NCBI GenBank assembly: GCA_003499955.1
Contig: DNRP01000171.1
Span: 1 to 22,422 of the forward strand
Direction of reading: 5' to 3'
Origin: Cyanobacteria bacterium UBA9971
Lineage (GTDB): Bacteria > Cyanobacteriota > Vampirovibrionia > Gastranaerophilales > UBA9971
DNA: 22,422 bases
The notes beneath the pieces are model-generated. The model had not been told where the DNA came from. It did not search any database and saw only the letters and a program-made list of their open reading frames with translations. Positions 15,322-22,219 of this stretch are shown here, piece after piece. A program made the position numbers and the translations under genes. Within the stretch, counting starts at the first letter, position 1; every line of letters begins with the position of its first letter.

Positions 15322-18270
15322 ATGACTGAAAAATTTAAATTAACCAAAGAAATGGTTATTGAAGAATACGGATTATCTCGCAAACAAACAGGATATTATA
15401 TGCGTTATGGCTGCCCCCAATGCCACGCAATAGGTATGGATAAAGATAATGACCATTTAACCTATGACACTAAAATAGGTATACTTTGCTGTCACGCAGA
15501 AAAAGAACACAGTAGAATAGAATTCAATAAATTTCTTCAAAAGTATGGATTAAAAACTAATAATAAACCTAAAATCCAGATAGAAGTAGATGAAGAAGAA
15601 TTAAAGTTTACGCAGAATGTACTTCATACAGGCAATGAAAAATTTATTGGAATTCTTAAGGAAAATGCCGGATACACAGAAGAAACAGTTAAAGAAACAG
15701 GCATAGGGCTTTCTTTAAGTGAAGATAACCAAATTTTCATAATCCCTATGTATAACATTGAAAATCAGCTAATAGGTTATGAATACAGGGAAGCTGAAAC
15801 AGAAAAAGGAACTTACAAATTTTCCCATAAAAGTTCCGGTTATACTGATGACCCTAAAAACACCCTCTGCCTTGTGCATAAAGGGCAGAACCCCAAAGAT
15901 ATTCTTGTTATGGCAGGTTTTAAAGACGCTCATATAATATATCAGTATTTAAAAGAAAATAACTTACAGGAAGATTTTACAGTTGTTACTTGTAGCAACG
16001 GAGAGCCTAATACCCTGAAAGCCTTGCAGCAAAACAAATCCTTCCTTAAAAACTTTGAAAGAGTTGTATTATGCCTTGATAAAGATGCAGCAGGGAAAAC
16101 AGCAAGGGAAAAAATTGCCCTCGGGCTCGGTGGTAAAGTTTATGAATTAAAACTCCCTATTGTTGAAAATGAACAGGAGAAAAAATTTAAAGATTTTACA
16201 GATTGGTATAAACTGTCTAAAGAAAATGGTTTTAGCAAATGTATACTGCCTGATAATATACACTTATTACCTTTGAGCATATTAAATGGAATGGTCAAAG
16301 GCAATGAAGAACTGGATAAATCTATATTCAGAAATGTTAATGATGAATCCATTTCATACTTTGAGGGTGGCACCTACCCCATAAAAGGCAGCTATTATCT
16401 TGTAATGCCAAAAACAGCTGATAATGACAAGATTCAGCTTATACTGATAAGAAAATCCAATTTTATTCTTAAAATCAAGAAAAAAGTTATTAACAGTAAC
16501 ATAAAATTTGGAACAGAAAAGGAGTATAAGCTTGAAATATCAACCATTATAGGAAATAAAGAAACAAAACCATTTATTATAACTCTTGATAACCTGTTTG
16601 AACTAGGCAAACTCCATGATGCGCTTAAAAGAAATGGTGTGCATATTTCTACTTTTAAAAGTGCTGAATTCAAAAGCATCCTGGAAAAAGAGCTAAGGGA
16701 AGCCACAAGCACATTAAGGGTATTTGAAAATGCAGGTCCCGCAACAATTGACAGTTTTGATACATGGTTATACAGGAATGGCATTATAAATGTTCAATCA
16801 AAACAAGTTCTTTATGACTATAAAGATGGCTGTATAAGGTTTAATAACAGCACAGATATCCTCTTAGACGCTCCACGTGGAATGAAAACACCTGTACTCT
16901 GTGAAACAAAGGATGATTTACAGAATATCCTTGAAAAATACCCGTATTTAAAAGACACACAAGAAGAATACAAAGATTATTTTACAAATGATAATGTAAC
17001 ACTTAACAGTCTTCTAGCTGCGACAGTAATAAAAAACACCATAGAAGCATATAACTGCACAATAGACCCTTTTCTCCTTATAGGAAATGCTATTCTTTCC
17101 CCCTTTGTTCCTGAAATAGTAAAGAAAATTAAGGGTTATCCAATAAGTTATGCTTACGGGGAAGCTCAAAGTGGAAAAAGTAACATCCTTGAACTTATAG
17201 CAAATATTTTTGGTTATGATTCATCATTCCTTGGAGGTGGAAGCGATACGAGCAAAAACCTGCTTCATAACCTTGAGTATTATAACTGTACTCCTCTGTT
17301 ATTCCAAGAAGTGCAGGATTCTTTAAGAAAGCAGTTTGAATCAAATGTTAAAAGCATCTATGACAGAACACCCCGTAAAATAATGCAGGGCTATGGTAAT
17401 GAGCAAAATGTGAAGGCTGTAAATGGAACTATGCACTTTGCTTCAAATGAAATAATTCCTAAAAATGAGCAAACGATGTCCAGGCTAATATTTATGGATT
17501 TACTCAAGTCAAATTTTGATTATAAAAAGGCTATACCCTTTAATAAAGTACGGGATGAGCTTCTTTCCTTAATTCTTCAGGATGTAATATTTTTAAAAAA
17601 TGATTTCTCTGTTATAGAAAATCTTTTAGACAAAAATATAAGCCATATAGAAGCAAAGAAGCTGAAAATAGATTCCAGAAGCATTAAAAATATAGCTGTT
17701 GCTAAAACAGGATTTGATGTTCTTTTCAAAATTTCAGGGCTTAAAAAAGAAATTTTTGAAGAAAAACAGGAATTTAAAGAATTAAAGACCAATTTTACAA
17801 GGTATGTAAAAAAATACAGCGATTCTGTTGAAACTAAAGATGCGTTCCTGTTGTTTATAGAAACCTTTAATGAAATGCTAAAGCTGAATTTAGTGGAATA
17901 TGGCAGGGATTACAAGATAACCAACCATAGTGAATTAGCTATTTATCTGGAAGGCATAGCAGGTACATTTAAAAAAACTTTCAAAACAATAAATACTAAT
18001 GATGTTTTTATTCCCGGAATGAAGGAAATAAAAGATTCCAGTAAAAAATATAACTGCTCTCCTTCTCATAGTGTTAACTTTCAGGGAAAAGCAAAAAGAA
18101 GCCTTGTTATATCACCGGAATCAACAGAAGAAATAAGGAACTACATCTTCCCCCTTATTGAAAAATATCAAAAAGCATATGACCAGGGAAACCCTATAAA
18201 GAACAAAACAGCTAAACCTAATGAAGAAGTTGAAAAGCAGGCAATAGAGCAAGCTAAAGCAATCTTGTAA
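15322..18270 (+). CDS. Primase-helicase / replication protein (zinc finger, Toprim-like, AAA+ helicase)
   Basis: I place the start at ATG 15322 (982 residues): GGAG lies 8 bases upstream, while a TTG at 15235 would put the hairpin inside the gene. Domains: a zinc-binding primase N-terminus (C31-x2-C34, C56-C57-H58, H63); a Toprim-like domain with ILVMAGFKDA (194-203) and VVLCLDKDAAG (248-258); a middle region; then a helicase module with Walker A GEAQSGKS (613-620), LLFQEVQD (659-666) as an atypical Walker B, HFASNE (705-710) as sensor 1, and R721 as possible arginine finger. The order resembles P4 alpha-type and other satellite replication proteins. The usual catalytic Glu of Toprim (EG) is Ala198 here. 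It is the element's probable initiator, and origin-like repeats follow its stop. Confidence 0.8.
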   Translation: MTEKFKLTKEMVIEEYGLSRKQTGYYMRYGCPQCHAIGMDKDNDHLTYDTKIGILCCHAEKEHSRIEFNKFLQKYGLKTNNKPKIQIEVDEEELKFTQNVLHTGNEKFIGILKENAGYTEETVKETGIGLSLSEDNQIFIIPMYNIENQLIGYEYREAETEKGTYKFSHKSSGYTDDPKNTLCLVHKGQNPKDILVMAGFKDAHIIYQYLKENNLQEDFTVVTCSNGEPNTLKALQQNKSFLKNFERVVLCLDKDAAGKTAREKIALGLGGKVYELKLPIVENEQEKKFKDFTDWYKLSKENGFSKCILPDNIHLLPLSILNGMVKGNEELDKSIFRNVNDESISYFEGGTYPIKGSYYLVMPKTADNDKIQLILIRKSNFILKIKKKVINSNIKFGTEKEYKLEISTIIGNKETKPFIITLDNLFELGKLHDALKRNGVHISTFKSAEFKSILEKELREATSTLRVFENAGPATIDSFDTWLYRNGIINVQSKQVLYDYKDGCIRFNNSTDILLDAPRGMKTPVLCETKDDLQNILEKYPYLKDTQEEYKDYFTNDNVTLNSLLAATVIKNTIEAYNCTIDPFLLIGNAILSPFVPEIVKKIKGYPISYAYGEAQSGKSNILELIANIFGYDSSFLGGGSDTSKNLLHNLEYYNCTPLLFQEVQDSLRKQFESNVKSIYDRTPRKIMQGYGNEQNVKAVNGTMHFASNEIIPKNEQTMSRLIFMDLLKSNFDYKKAIPFNKVRDELLSLILQDVIFLKNDFSVIENLLDKNISHIEAKKLKIDSRSIKNIAVAKTGFDVLFKISGLKKEIFEEKQEFKELKTNFTRYVKKYSDSVETKDAFLLFIETFNEMLKLNLVEYGRDYKITNHSELAIYLEGIAGTFKKTFKTINTNDVFIPGMKEIKDSSKKYNCSPSHSVNFQGKAKRSLVISPESTEEIRNYIFPLIEKYQKAYDQGNPIKNKTAKPNEEVEKQAIEQAKAIL

Positions 18271-18288
18271 TCGGGTCGCAATTAGTAA

Positions 18289-18511
18289 AAGCCTTGTTAT
18301 ATAAGACTTTTGGCAAATAAATTACAAAATTGCAATAGTTACAGTAAAAAATTAAAACTTAAAATTAAACTAAAATCTTAAAATTTAAAAGTTTAAAAAT
18401 ATTTAAAACACTATGTAATAAACGCAATTTTGTAATTATTTAGCTAAAAGCATTATAAACATTACTTTTGGAACGATTGCAAAAAATAAAACCAAATGTA
18501 ATTAAGTTACA
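18289..18511. other. Candidate replication origin / repeat-rich AT segment
   Basis: The 263 bases between primase and excisionase-like gene contain no ORF. AATTACAAAATTGC (18320-18333) and its exact inverse GCAATTTTGTAATT (18424-18437) bracket about 90 bp of almost pure A/T. Further related pieces are GCAATTAGTAA just after the primase stop (18278-18288) and the inverted repeat TGTAA-TTAAG-TTACA (18497-18511). AAGCCTTGTTATAT occurs at 18099-18112 and again at 18289-18302. Repeats flanking an AT-rich unwinding region beside the initiator gene are the arrangement of PICI-type origins. Binding sites for the neighbouring HTH protein are the alternative. Confidence 0.5.
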
Positions 18512-18533
18512 AAAATTATAAGGATATTTAAAA

Positions 18534-18719
18534 ATGGAAAAACTGTTAAATATAGCTGAAACAGCAGAAATACTGAATATAAAAACTCCAACTATTTACC
18601 GTTGGGTACATGAAAGAAAAATACCATTTGTGAAAATGGGCAACAAACTGAGGTTTAAGCAAAATGAAATTATAAATTTCATAGAAGAAAATTCTTTTAA
18701 TTCCCCATTGTATGCATAA
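18534..18719 (+). CDS. Excisionase-like / MerR-type HTH DNA-binding protein
   Basis: This 61-residue winged-HTH protein of the excisionase family carries LLNIAETAEILNIKTPTIYRWVHERKIPFVKMGNKLRFKQNEI, the typical helix-turn-helix (about 5-25) followed by a wing (29-43). An AAGGA lies upstream of the ATG. It is followed by a strong terminator and then the integrase, the usual int-xis neighbourhood. The expected role is to bend attachment-site DNA and steer the integrase towards excision. A role as transcription regulator of the element is equally possible for this family. The TGTAA...TTACA repeat 22 bases upstream could be its own operator. Confidence 0.8.
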   Translation: MEKLLNIAETAEILNIKTPTIYRWVHERKIPFVKMGNKLRFKQNEIINFIEENSFNSPLYA

Positions 18720-18746
18720 CCTCTATATCCTCCTTTCTGGCACTCT

Positions 18747-18797
18747 AAGGGCATAGGAACTTCATAATAAAAACTTCTTATGCCCTTTTTCTTTTTA
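18747..18797 (+). terminator. Strong Rho-independent terminator
   Basis: AAGGGCATAGGAA (18747-18759) pairs over 13 positions (one G-T) with TTCTTATGCCCTT (18775-18787), followed by TTTCTTTTTA. It ends the transcript of the excisionase-like gene and insulates the integrase gene. Confidence 0.88.
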
Positions 18798-18879
18798 GCA
18801 TTACTTAGCATACGGGCGTACGAACCAACCAACATACGTTAAAATCAATAATATAAGGTAATTTAAGGTAGTTTATAAA

Positions 18880-20013
18880 ATGTCAAAAGTATTCAAAAGA
18901 AAATGGAAAATTAAAAATGGTGAAAAGTCCTGTTGGGCTTTTGACTATCTCAATACTTTTGGCAAACGCAAAATTGTTAGTGGTTTTAGCACAAAACAAG
19001 AAGCTGAAAGAGAAAAAGCAAATATACTTTCCAAGGTTAACAACGGTATTTATGTTGAAAACAATAAATTTTTGACTTTTGCGGATATGGCAGAAAAACA
19101 CATGAAATTTCATGCAGAAATACATTGTAAACTTTCAACATACCATTCTTATGTATCATATCTTAAAAACCATATCTTCCCCCTTTTAGCTGATATGAGG
19201 GCTATTGAGATTACACCAAACACAATTAATGAATATATTAAGGTAAAACAGGATGAAAAACTTTCTAACTCAAGTATTAACAAACATCTGGCATTAATTG
19301 GCGCAGTTTTCCAAAGTGCTATCAATGAGGGCTTACTCAGTATAAACCCTGTCTACAAGGTTAAGAAGCTGAAAGAAGCCCAAAAAGAAATGGAAATCCT
19401 TACAAAAGAAGAAATTTATGCCGCTCTTGAAACGGCAAAGAAACACTATCCTGATTTTTATCCCCTTTTGCTTACTGCAATATTTACCGGCATGAGGCGT
19501 GGGGAACTTTTGGCTTTGACCTGGGATAAAATTAATTGGGTTATGAAACAAATAAAAGTTGATAGAAGTGTTTACAGCGGACAGTTTGTTACCCCAAAAA
19601 CACCAAAGTCCAAAAGACGAATAAATATGACAGATGAACTTGTGAAAGTCCTCAAAGAGTGGAGATTAAGATGCCCTAACGGTGAACTAAATCTTGTGTT
19701 TCCAAACAATGAAGGTAAATTTATGGATGAACACAATCTTAAAAGAAGAAAATTTGTTCCTGTTTTACGTCGTGCAGGAGTTAACCAGATAAGATTTCAT
19801 GATTTGCGGCATACATTTGCAAGTTTACTCTTGGCTGAAAATCTTCCTGCTAAATATATTCAAGACCAACTGGGACATTCATCCATTAAGACAACTATGG
19901 ATAGATACAGTCATCTCATGCCGGAAGTCCACCAACAAGGGATTAAAGCACTTAATGATTTCTTTGGCACAAATAAAATACCTGAACCAACTTCAATTTA
20001 TAAAGTTGTATAA
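18880..20013 (+). CDS. int: Tyrosine integrase of the element
   Basis: This 377-residue protein has the full phage-integrase layout: an arm-binding N-terminal domain (about 1-60), a core-binding SAM-like domain (about 65-165), and a catalytic domain. The catalytic residues are all present: R206 (TGMRRGEL), K243 (TPKSKRR), H307 and R310 (FHDLRHTF), H333 (LGHSS), and nucleophile Y343 (DRYSHL). The start ATG at 18880 follows TAAGGTAG. Its gene lies 1.3 kb from the intact tRNA end and points toward it. It should catalyse integration and excision at the 42-bp tRNA-Val core. The relic integrase outside the left end is a distant relative with a similar C-terminus. Confidence 0.94.
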   Translation: MSKVFKRKWKIKNGEKSCWAFDYLNTFGKRKIVSGFSTKQEAEREKANILSKVNNGIYVENNKFLTFADMAEKHMKFHAEIHCKLSTYHSYVSYLKNHIFPLLADMRAIEITPNTINEYIKVKQDEKLSNSSINKHLALIGAVFQSAINEGLLSINPVYKVKKLKEAQKEMEILTKEEIYAALETAKKHYPDFYPLLLTAIFTGMRRGELLALTWDKINWVMKQIKVDRSVYSGQFVTPKTPKSKRRINMTDELVKVLKEWRLRCPNGELNLVFPNNEGKFMDEHNLKRRKFVPVLRRAGVNQIRFHDLRHTFASLLLAENLPAKYIQDQLGHSSIKTTMDRYSHLMPEVHQQGIKALNDFFGTNKIPEPTSIYKVV

Positions 20014-20073
20014 TTACTTACAATGATTTATAATTAACTATAAGATTCTATAATTAACTATAAAATATTATAA
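20009..20073. repeat. Three 20-bp tandem repeats upstream of the fic gene
   Basis: Units start at 20009 (TATAATTACTTACAATGATT), 20029 (TATAATTAACTATAAGATTC) and 20049 (TATAATTAACTATAAAATAT), with a further TATAA in phase at 20069. The first overlaps the integrase stop codon and the array fills the gap to the Fic start. The 20-bp period (about two helical turns) suggests cooperative protein binding on one DNA face. Confidence 0.75.
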
Positions 20074-20084
20074 GTAGGTTTTAA

Positions 20085-21212
20085 ATGAATAAGTTTGAAG
20101 CTGGAAAATTTAAATTAATCAAAGGATACAAGCCTTTTAGTCCTGCTTTTATCAATCAGGAAATCGAGTGGCAAACTCCTGAATTAAACTTGCTGCTTCA
20201 AGATGCGAATACTCTTTTGGGAAAATTAAACGCCTATTCTCATTTAGTGCCTGATATAGACTTCTTTATACAGATGTATGCAGCAAAAGAAGCTACCACA
20301 TCCAACCGAATCGAAGGGACAAGGACCACTTTTGATGAGGCTCTTGATAATGAAGAAAATATTTTGCCGGAAAAATATGATGACTGGCAGGAAGTCCAGA
20401 ATTATATTACAGCTCTTAATCAGTCAATTGACGAGTTAAATGCTCTACCACTCTCTTTAAGATTGCTTAAAAACGCTCATAAAACACTTTTGCAGGGAGT
20501 TAGAGGAAGGCATAAAGCACCTGGAGAAATTAGAAAGACACAAAACTGGATAGGCGGTTCATCATTACAAGATGCGTTTTTTATACCACCAGAGCCTAAT
20601 GAGCTACCTGAACTCTTAAGCGACTTAGAGAAGTTTCTACATAATCAAGATTTGTTAATCCCTGACTTAATTAAAGCCGGTATTGCACATTATCAGTTTG
20701 AAACTATTCACCCATTTTTGGATGGGAACGGTAGGGTTGGAAGGCTTTTAATTATCTTATACCTTGTTGATAGAGGGTTGCTAGACAAGCCTGTTCTCTA
20801 TATTTCAGACTTCTTTGAGAAAAATAGAAACTCTTACTATGATGCTCTTTCTATGGTGAAAACCTCAAATAACATTGATCAATGGCTTAGATTTTTCTTA
20901 AAGGGTGTTGCTGATACTGCAAAAGACAGTATTCATAAGTTTAATATGATTACAGCTCTTAGAAAAGAGTGTGAACAAAAGGTTCAAAGTCTTGGAAGAA
21001 AAGCAAAAACAAGATTAGAACTCTTAAACTTCTTATATTCTAAGCCTAATATTAATGCAAAGATGATTGAAGATAAATTTAAACTCTCTACTCCGGCATC
21101 AAACAAGCTTATTGCTGAATTTGTTGAGATTGGAATTTTAAAAGAAAAGACTGGTTTTAAGCGCAATAGATATTTTGTTTTTGAAGATTATCTGAAGATA
21201 TTTAGGGACTAA
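20085..21212 (+). CDS. Fic-family AMPylase with N-terminal inhibitory motif and C-terminal winged helix
   Basis: This 375-residue protein has three parts: a Fic_N region, a Fic domain with the complete motif HPFLDGNGRVGR (209-220), and a C-terminal winged-helix-like domain (about 300-365). The catalytic His209 and all motif residues are intact, so nucleotidyl transfer (usually AMP) to a protein hydroxyl is expected. SNRIEG (73-78) fits the (S/T)xxxE(G/N) inhibitory helix, whose Glu77 blocks ATP binding: the class II arrangement, in which inhibitor and enzyme are one chain. No separate antitoxin gene is adjacent. It lies between integrase and tRNA at the element's edge, a common cargo position, behind the 20-bp repeat array. 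The target is unknown; toxin-like, regulatory or anti-phage roles remain open. Confidence 0.88.
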   Translation: MNKFEAGKFKLIKGYKPFSPAFINQEIEWQTPELNLLLQDANTLLGKLNAYSHLVPDIDFFIQMYAAKEATTSNRIEGTRTTFDEALDNEENILPEKYDDWQEVQNYITALNQSIDELNALPLSLRLLKNAHKTLLQGVRGRHKAPGEIRKTQNWIGGSSLQDAFFIPPEPNELPELLSDLEKFLHNQDLLIPDLIKAGIAHYQFETIHPFLDGNGRVGRLLIILYLVDRGLLDKPVLYISDFFEKNRNSYYDALSMVKTSNNIDQWLRFFLKGVADTAKDSIHKFNMITALRKECEQKVQSLGRKAKTRLELLNFLYSKPNINAKMIEDKFKLSTPASNKLIAEFVEIGILKEKTGFKRNRYFVFEDYLKIFRD

Positions 21213-21220
21213 TTTTTTCA

Positions 21221-21242
21221 ACTTGCAACAAATTTGCAACAA
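21221..21242 (+). repeat. Tandem 11-bp repeat, candidate integrase arm sites (right)
   Basis: ACTTGCAACAA (21221-21231) and ATTTGCAACAA (21232-21242) are back to back, 63 bp inside the right att copy. They match the left-end pair TTTTGTAGCAA at most positions, with the same period and orientation. Confidence 0.55.
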
Positions 21243-21305
21243 AGTGGCATTTTTGCACTAAAAAAGCCTCCTGCTAAAAAGCTGAAAGCCTTGTGAATAA
21301 AAGAT

Positions 21306-21347
21306 TGGGCAATGAGGGACTTGAACCCACGACCCCTTGAATGTCGA
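21306..21347. repeat. Right attachment site within tRNA-Val
   Basis: The 42-bp copy of the att core is the 3' part of the tRNA gene, from the anticodon loop to the discriminator base. On its right it continues into the anticodon stem, D-arm and acceptor 5' strand, so this side keeps the complete tRNA. Confidence 0.93.
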
Positions 21348-21378
21348 TCAAGTGCGCTACCAACTGCGCCAATTGCCC
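21306..21378 (-). tRNA. tRNA-Val(GAC)
   Basis: On the minus strand 73 nt fold as a tRNA: acceptor GGGCAAT/ATTGCCC with A73, D-stem GCGC/GCGC, anticodon stem CTTGA/TCAAG with loop TCGACAT (anticodon GAC, valine), and T-loop TTCAAGT. CCA is not encoded. Two oddities are C instead of U at position 33 and a U-U mismatch at 50-64 of the T-stem. It lies 30 bases downstream of tRNA-Cys on the same strand and probably shares its transcript. It is the integration target of the element. Confidence 0.88.
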
Positions 21379-21408
21379 ATAATAAATAAAAATTAAATCT
21401 GAGAAAAA

Positions 21409-21479
21409 AGGCGACACCCAGATTTGAACTGGGGATGAGAGTTTTGCAGACTCCTGCCTTACCACTTGGCCATGTCGCC
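21409..21479 (-). tRNA. tRNA-Cys(GCA)
   Basis: On the minus strand 71 nt form a tRNA with acceptor GGCGACA/TGTCGCC, discriminator U73 (typical for Cys), anticodon stem GGAGT/ACTCT, loop CTGCAAA (anticodon GCA) and T-stem CCCAG/CTGGG around TTCAAAT. CCA is not encoded. Confidence 0.94.
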
Positions 21480-21500
21480 TTATTTTTTCATTTACATTTT

Positions 21501-21528
21501 AATATAAGTCATCAAAGATATTAGTCAA
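21501..21528 (-). promoter_or_regulatory. Promoter of the tRNA-Cys/tRNA-Val transcript
   Basis: Reading the minus strand, TTGACT (21528-21523), a 16-base spacer and TATATT (21506-21501) lie just upstream of tRNA-Cys. The placement and near-consensus boxes fit a sigma70 promoter for both tRNAs. Confidence 0.55.
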
Positions 21529-21551
21529 TATCAATCTGTCTAAAAATAATA

Positions 21552-21947
21552 CTATCTTTGACCAGTTACAACCAAAAGATGCCAACCAAATTGTGTCTTT
21601 ATAGGCTCGGAAATTTCTCCTACAGGAAGACTAAATGCTGCTTTATCAAATTCGGGAACCATTTGCCCTTTTCCAAAATACCCGAGATCTCCACCTTTAG
21701 CTCCTGATGGACACATAGATACTTCTTTTGCTACTTCGGTAAACTCTTTTCCTGCTAAAATTTCTTCTCTTAATTTTTTAACTTCTTCTTCTGTTTTTAC
21801 AAGCAAATGGCTTGCTCTTACCTGTGTAAATTCTTTATTCATTTTTACCTCTTTATTTACAGCTTCTTTTGCATAAACCTCGAAGTTTTTACTATAACAA
21901 AAAAAACTCATAATTAAAACAAGGGTAAATATACATAAATTTTTCAT
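21552..21947 (-). CDS. Exported parvulin-type peptidyl-prolyl isomerase
   Basis: This 131-residue protein has a hydrophobic N-terminal signal (about residues 3-18, possible cleavage near VYA-KE at 26) and a single parvulin domain (about 41-128). Family motifs are RASHLLV (44-50), GGDLGYFGKGQMVPEFD (85-101) and EISEPIKTQFGWHLLVV (111-127). Such proteins speed prolyl isomerisation and help fold exported proteins. The ATG is preceded by AAGGAG at good spacing on the minus strand. The chaperone domain found in SurA or PrsA is absent, so this is a minimal parvulin. There is no clear lipobox. It is a backbone gene, outside the element. Confidence 0.9.
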   Translation of the reverse strand: MKNLCIFTLVLIMSFFCYSKNFEVYAKEAVNKEVKMNKEFTQVRASHLLVKTEEEVKKLREEILAGKEFTEVAKEVSMCPSGAKGGDLGYFGKGQMVPEFDKAAFSLPVGEISEPIKTQFGWHLLVVTGQR

Positions 21948-22219
21948 TTTTATACTCCTTCAACTTCATTTACAATTGTTAAGAATTAATAAAAATTGTA
22001 TCACATAACAAAATGATTAATTTGTCGAAATTTACTGATTTAAATAGATTTTTAATAATTTTTTATACAAAAAATTATTTTCAATAATTAACAAAAAATT
22101 TTAATAAACTTGATTCTAAGACTTTAGTACTTTATTATAACTTTAAATATTTTATTTATAACAAGAAGAGAGTTTATACAATTATCTTAATGGGGAATTA
22201 AATGAGGTAAGGGAATATA
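21948..22219. other. AT-rich intergenic region
   Basis: This is very AT-rich sequence between the minus-strand parvulin gene and the plus-strand partial gene. It must hold promoters for both, but I cannot single out a convincing pair of boxes. No RNA gene or repeat is evident. Confidence 0.4.

Larger units (their letters stand above)
5231..21347. mobile_element. tRNA-Val-integrated element (about 16.1 kb), satellite-like, carrying defence genes
   Basis: The element is delimited by a 42-bp perfect direct repeat (5231-5272 and 21306-21347). The right copy is the 3' part, from anticodon loop to discriminator base, of an intact tRNA-Val gene. Inside lie an integrase and excisionase-like gene near the tRNA end, a primase-helicase, a divergent regulatory region, candidate origin repeats, and cargo (nuclease-STAND protein, TIR protein, Fic protein). 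No virion, packaging, relaxase or secretion gene is recognisable among the 14 coding regions, so it is not a complete prophage or conjugative element. P4-like or PICI-like satellites and small integrative islands fit best. Mobility is inferred from intact catalytic residues and intact ends. Confidence 0.85.

Noticed and set aside
18596..18835. Minus-strand ORF across the excisionase-like gene and terminator
   Set aside because: It runs through a strong terminator hairpin and lies opposite a convincing HTH gene.
20009..20073. CRISPR array
   Set aside because: Repeats are contiguous with no unique spacers and no cas genes are present.
21213..21305. Terminator for the Fic gene
   Set aside because: Partial stems such as AGTG(g)CA/TGCACT have a bulge and no following T-run; too weak to call.
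5231..21347. Complete prophage or conjugative element
   Set aside because: No capsid, portal, terminase, tail, lysis, relaxase or coupling-protein motif is recognisable in any reading frame of useful size.
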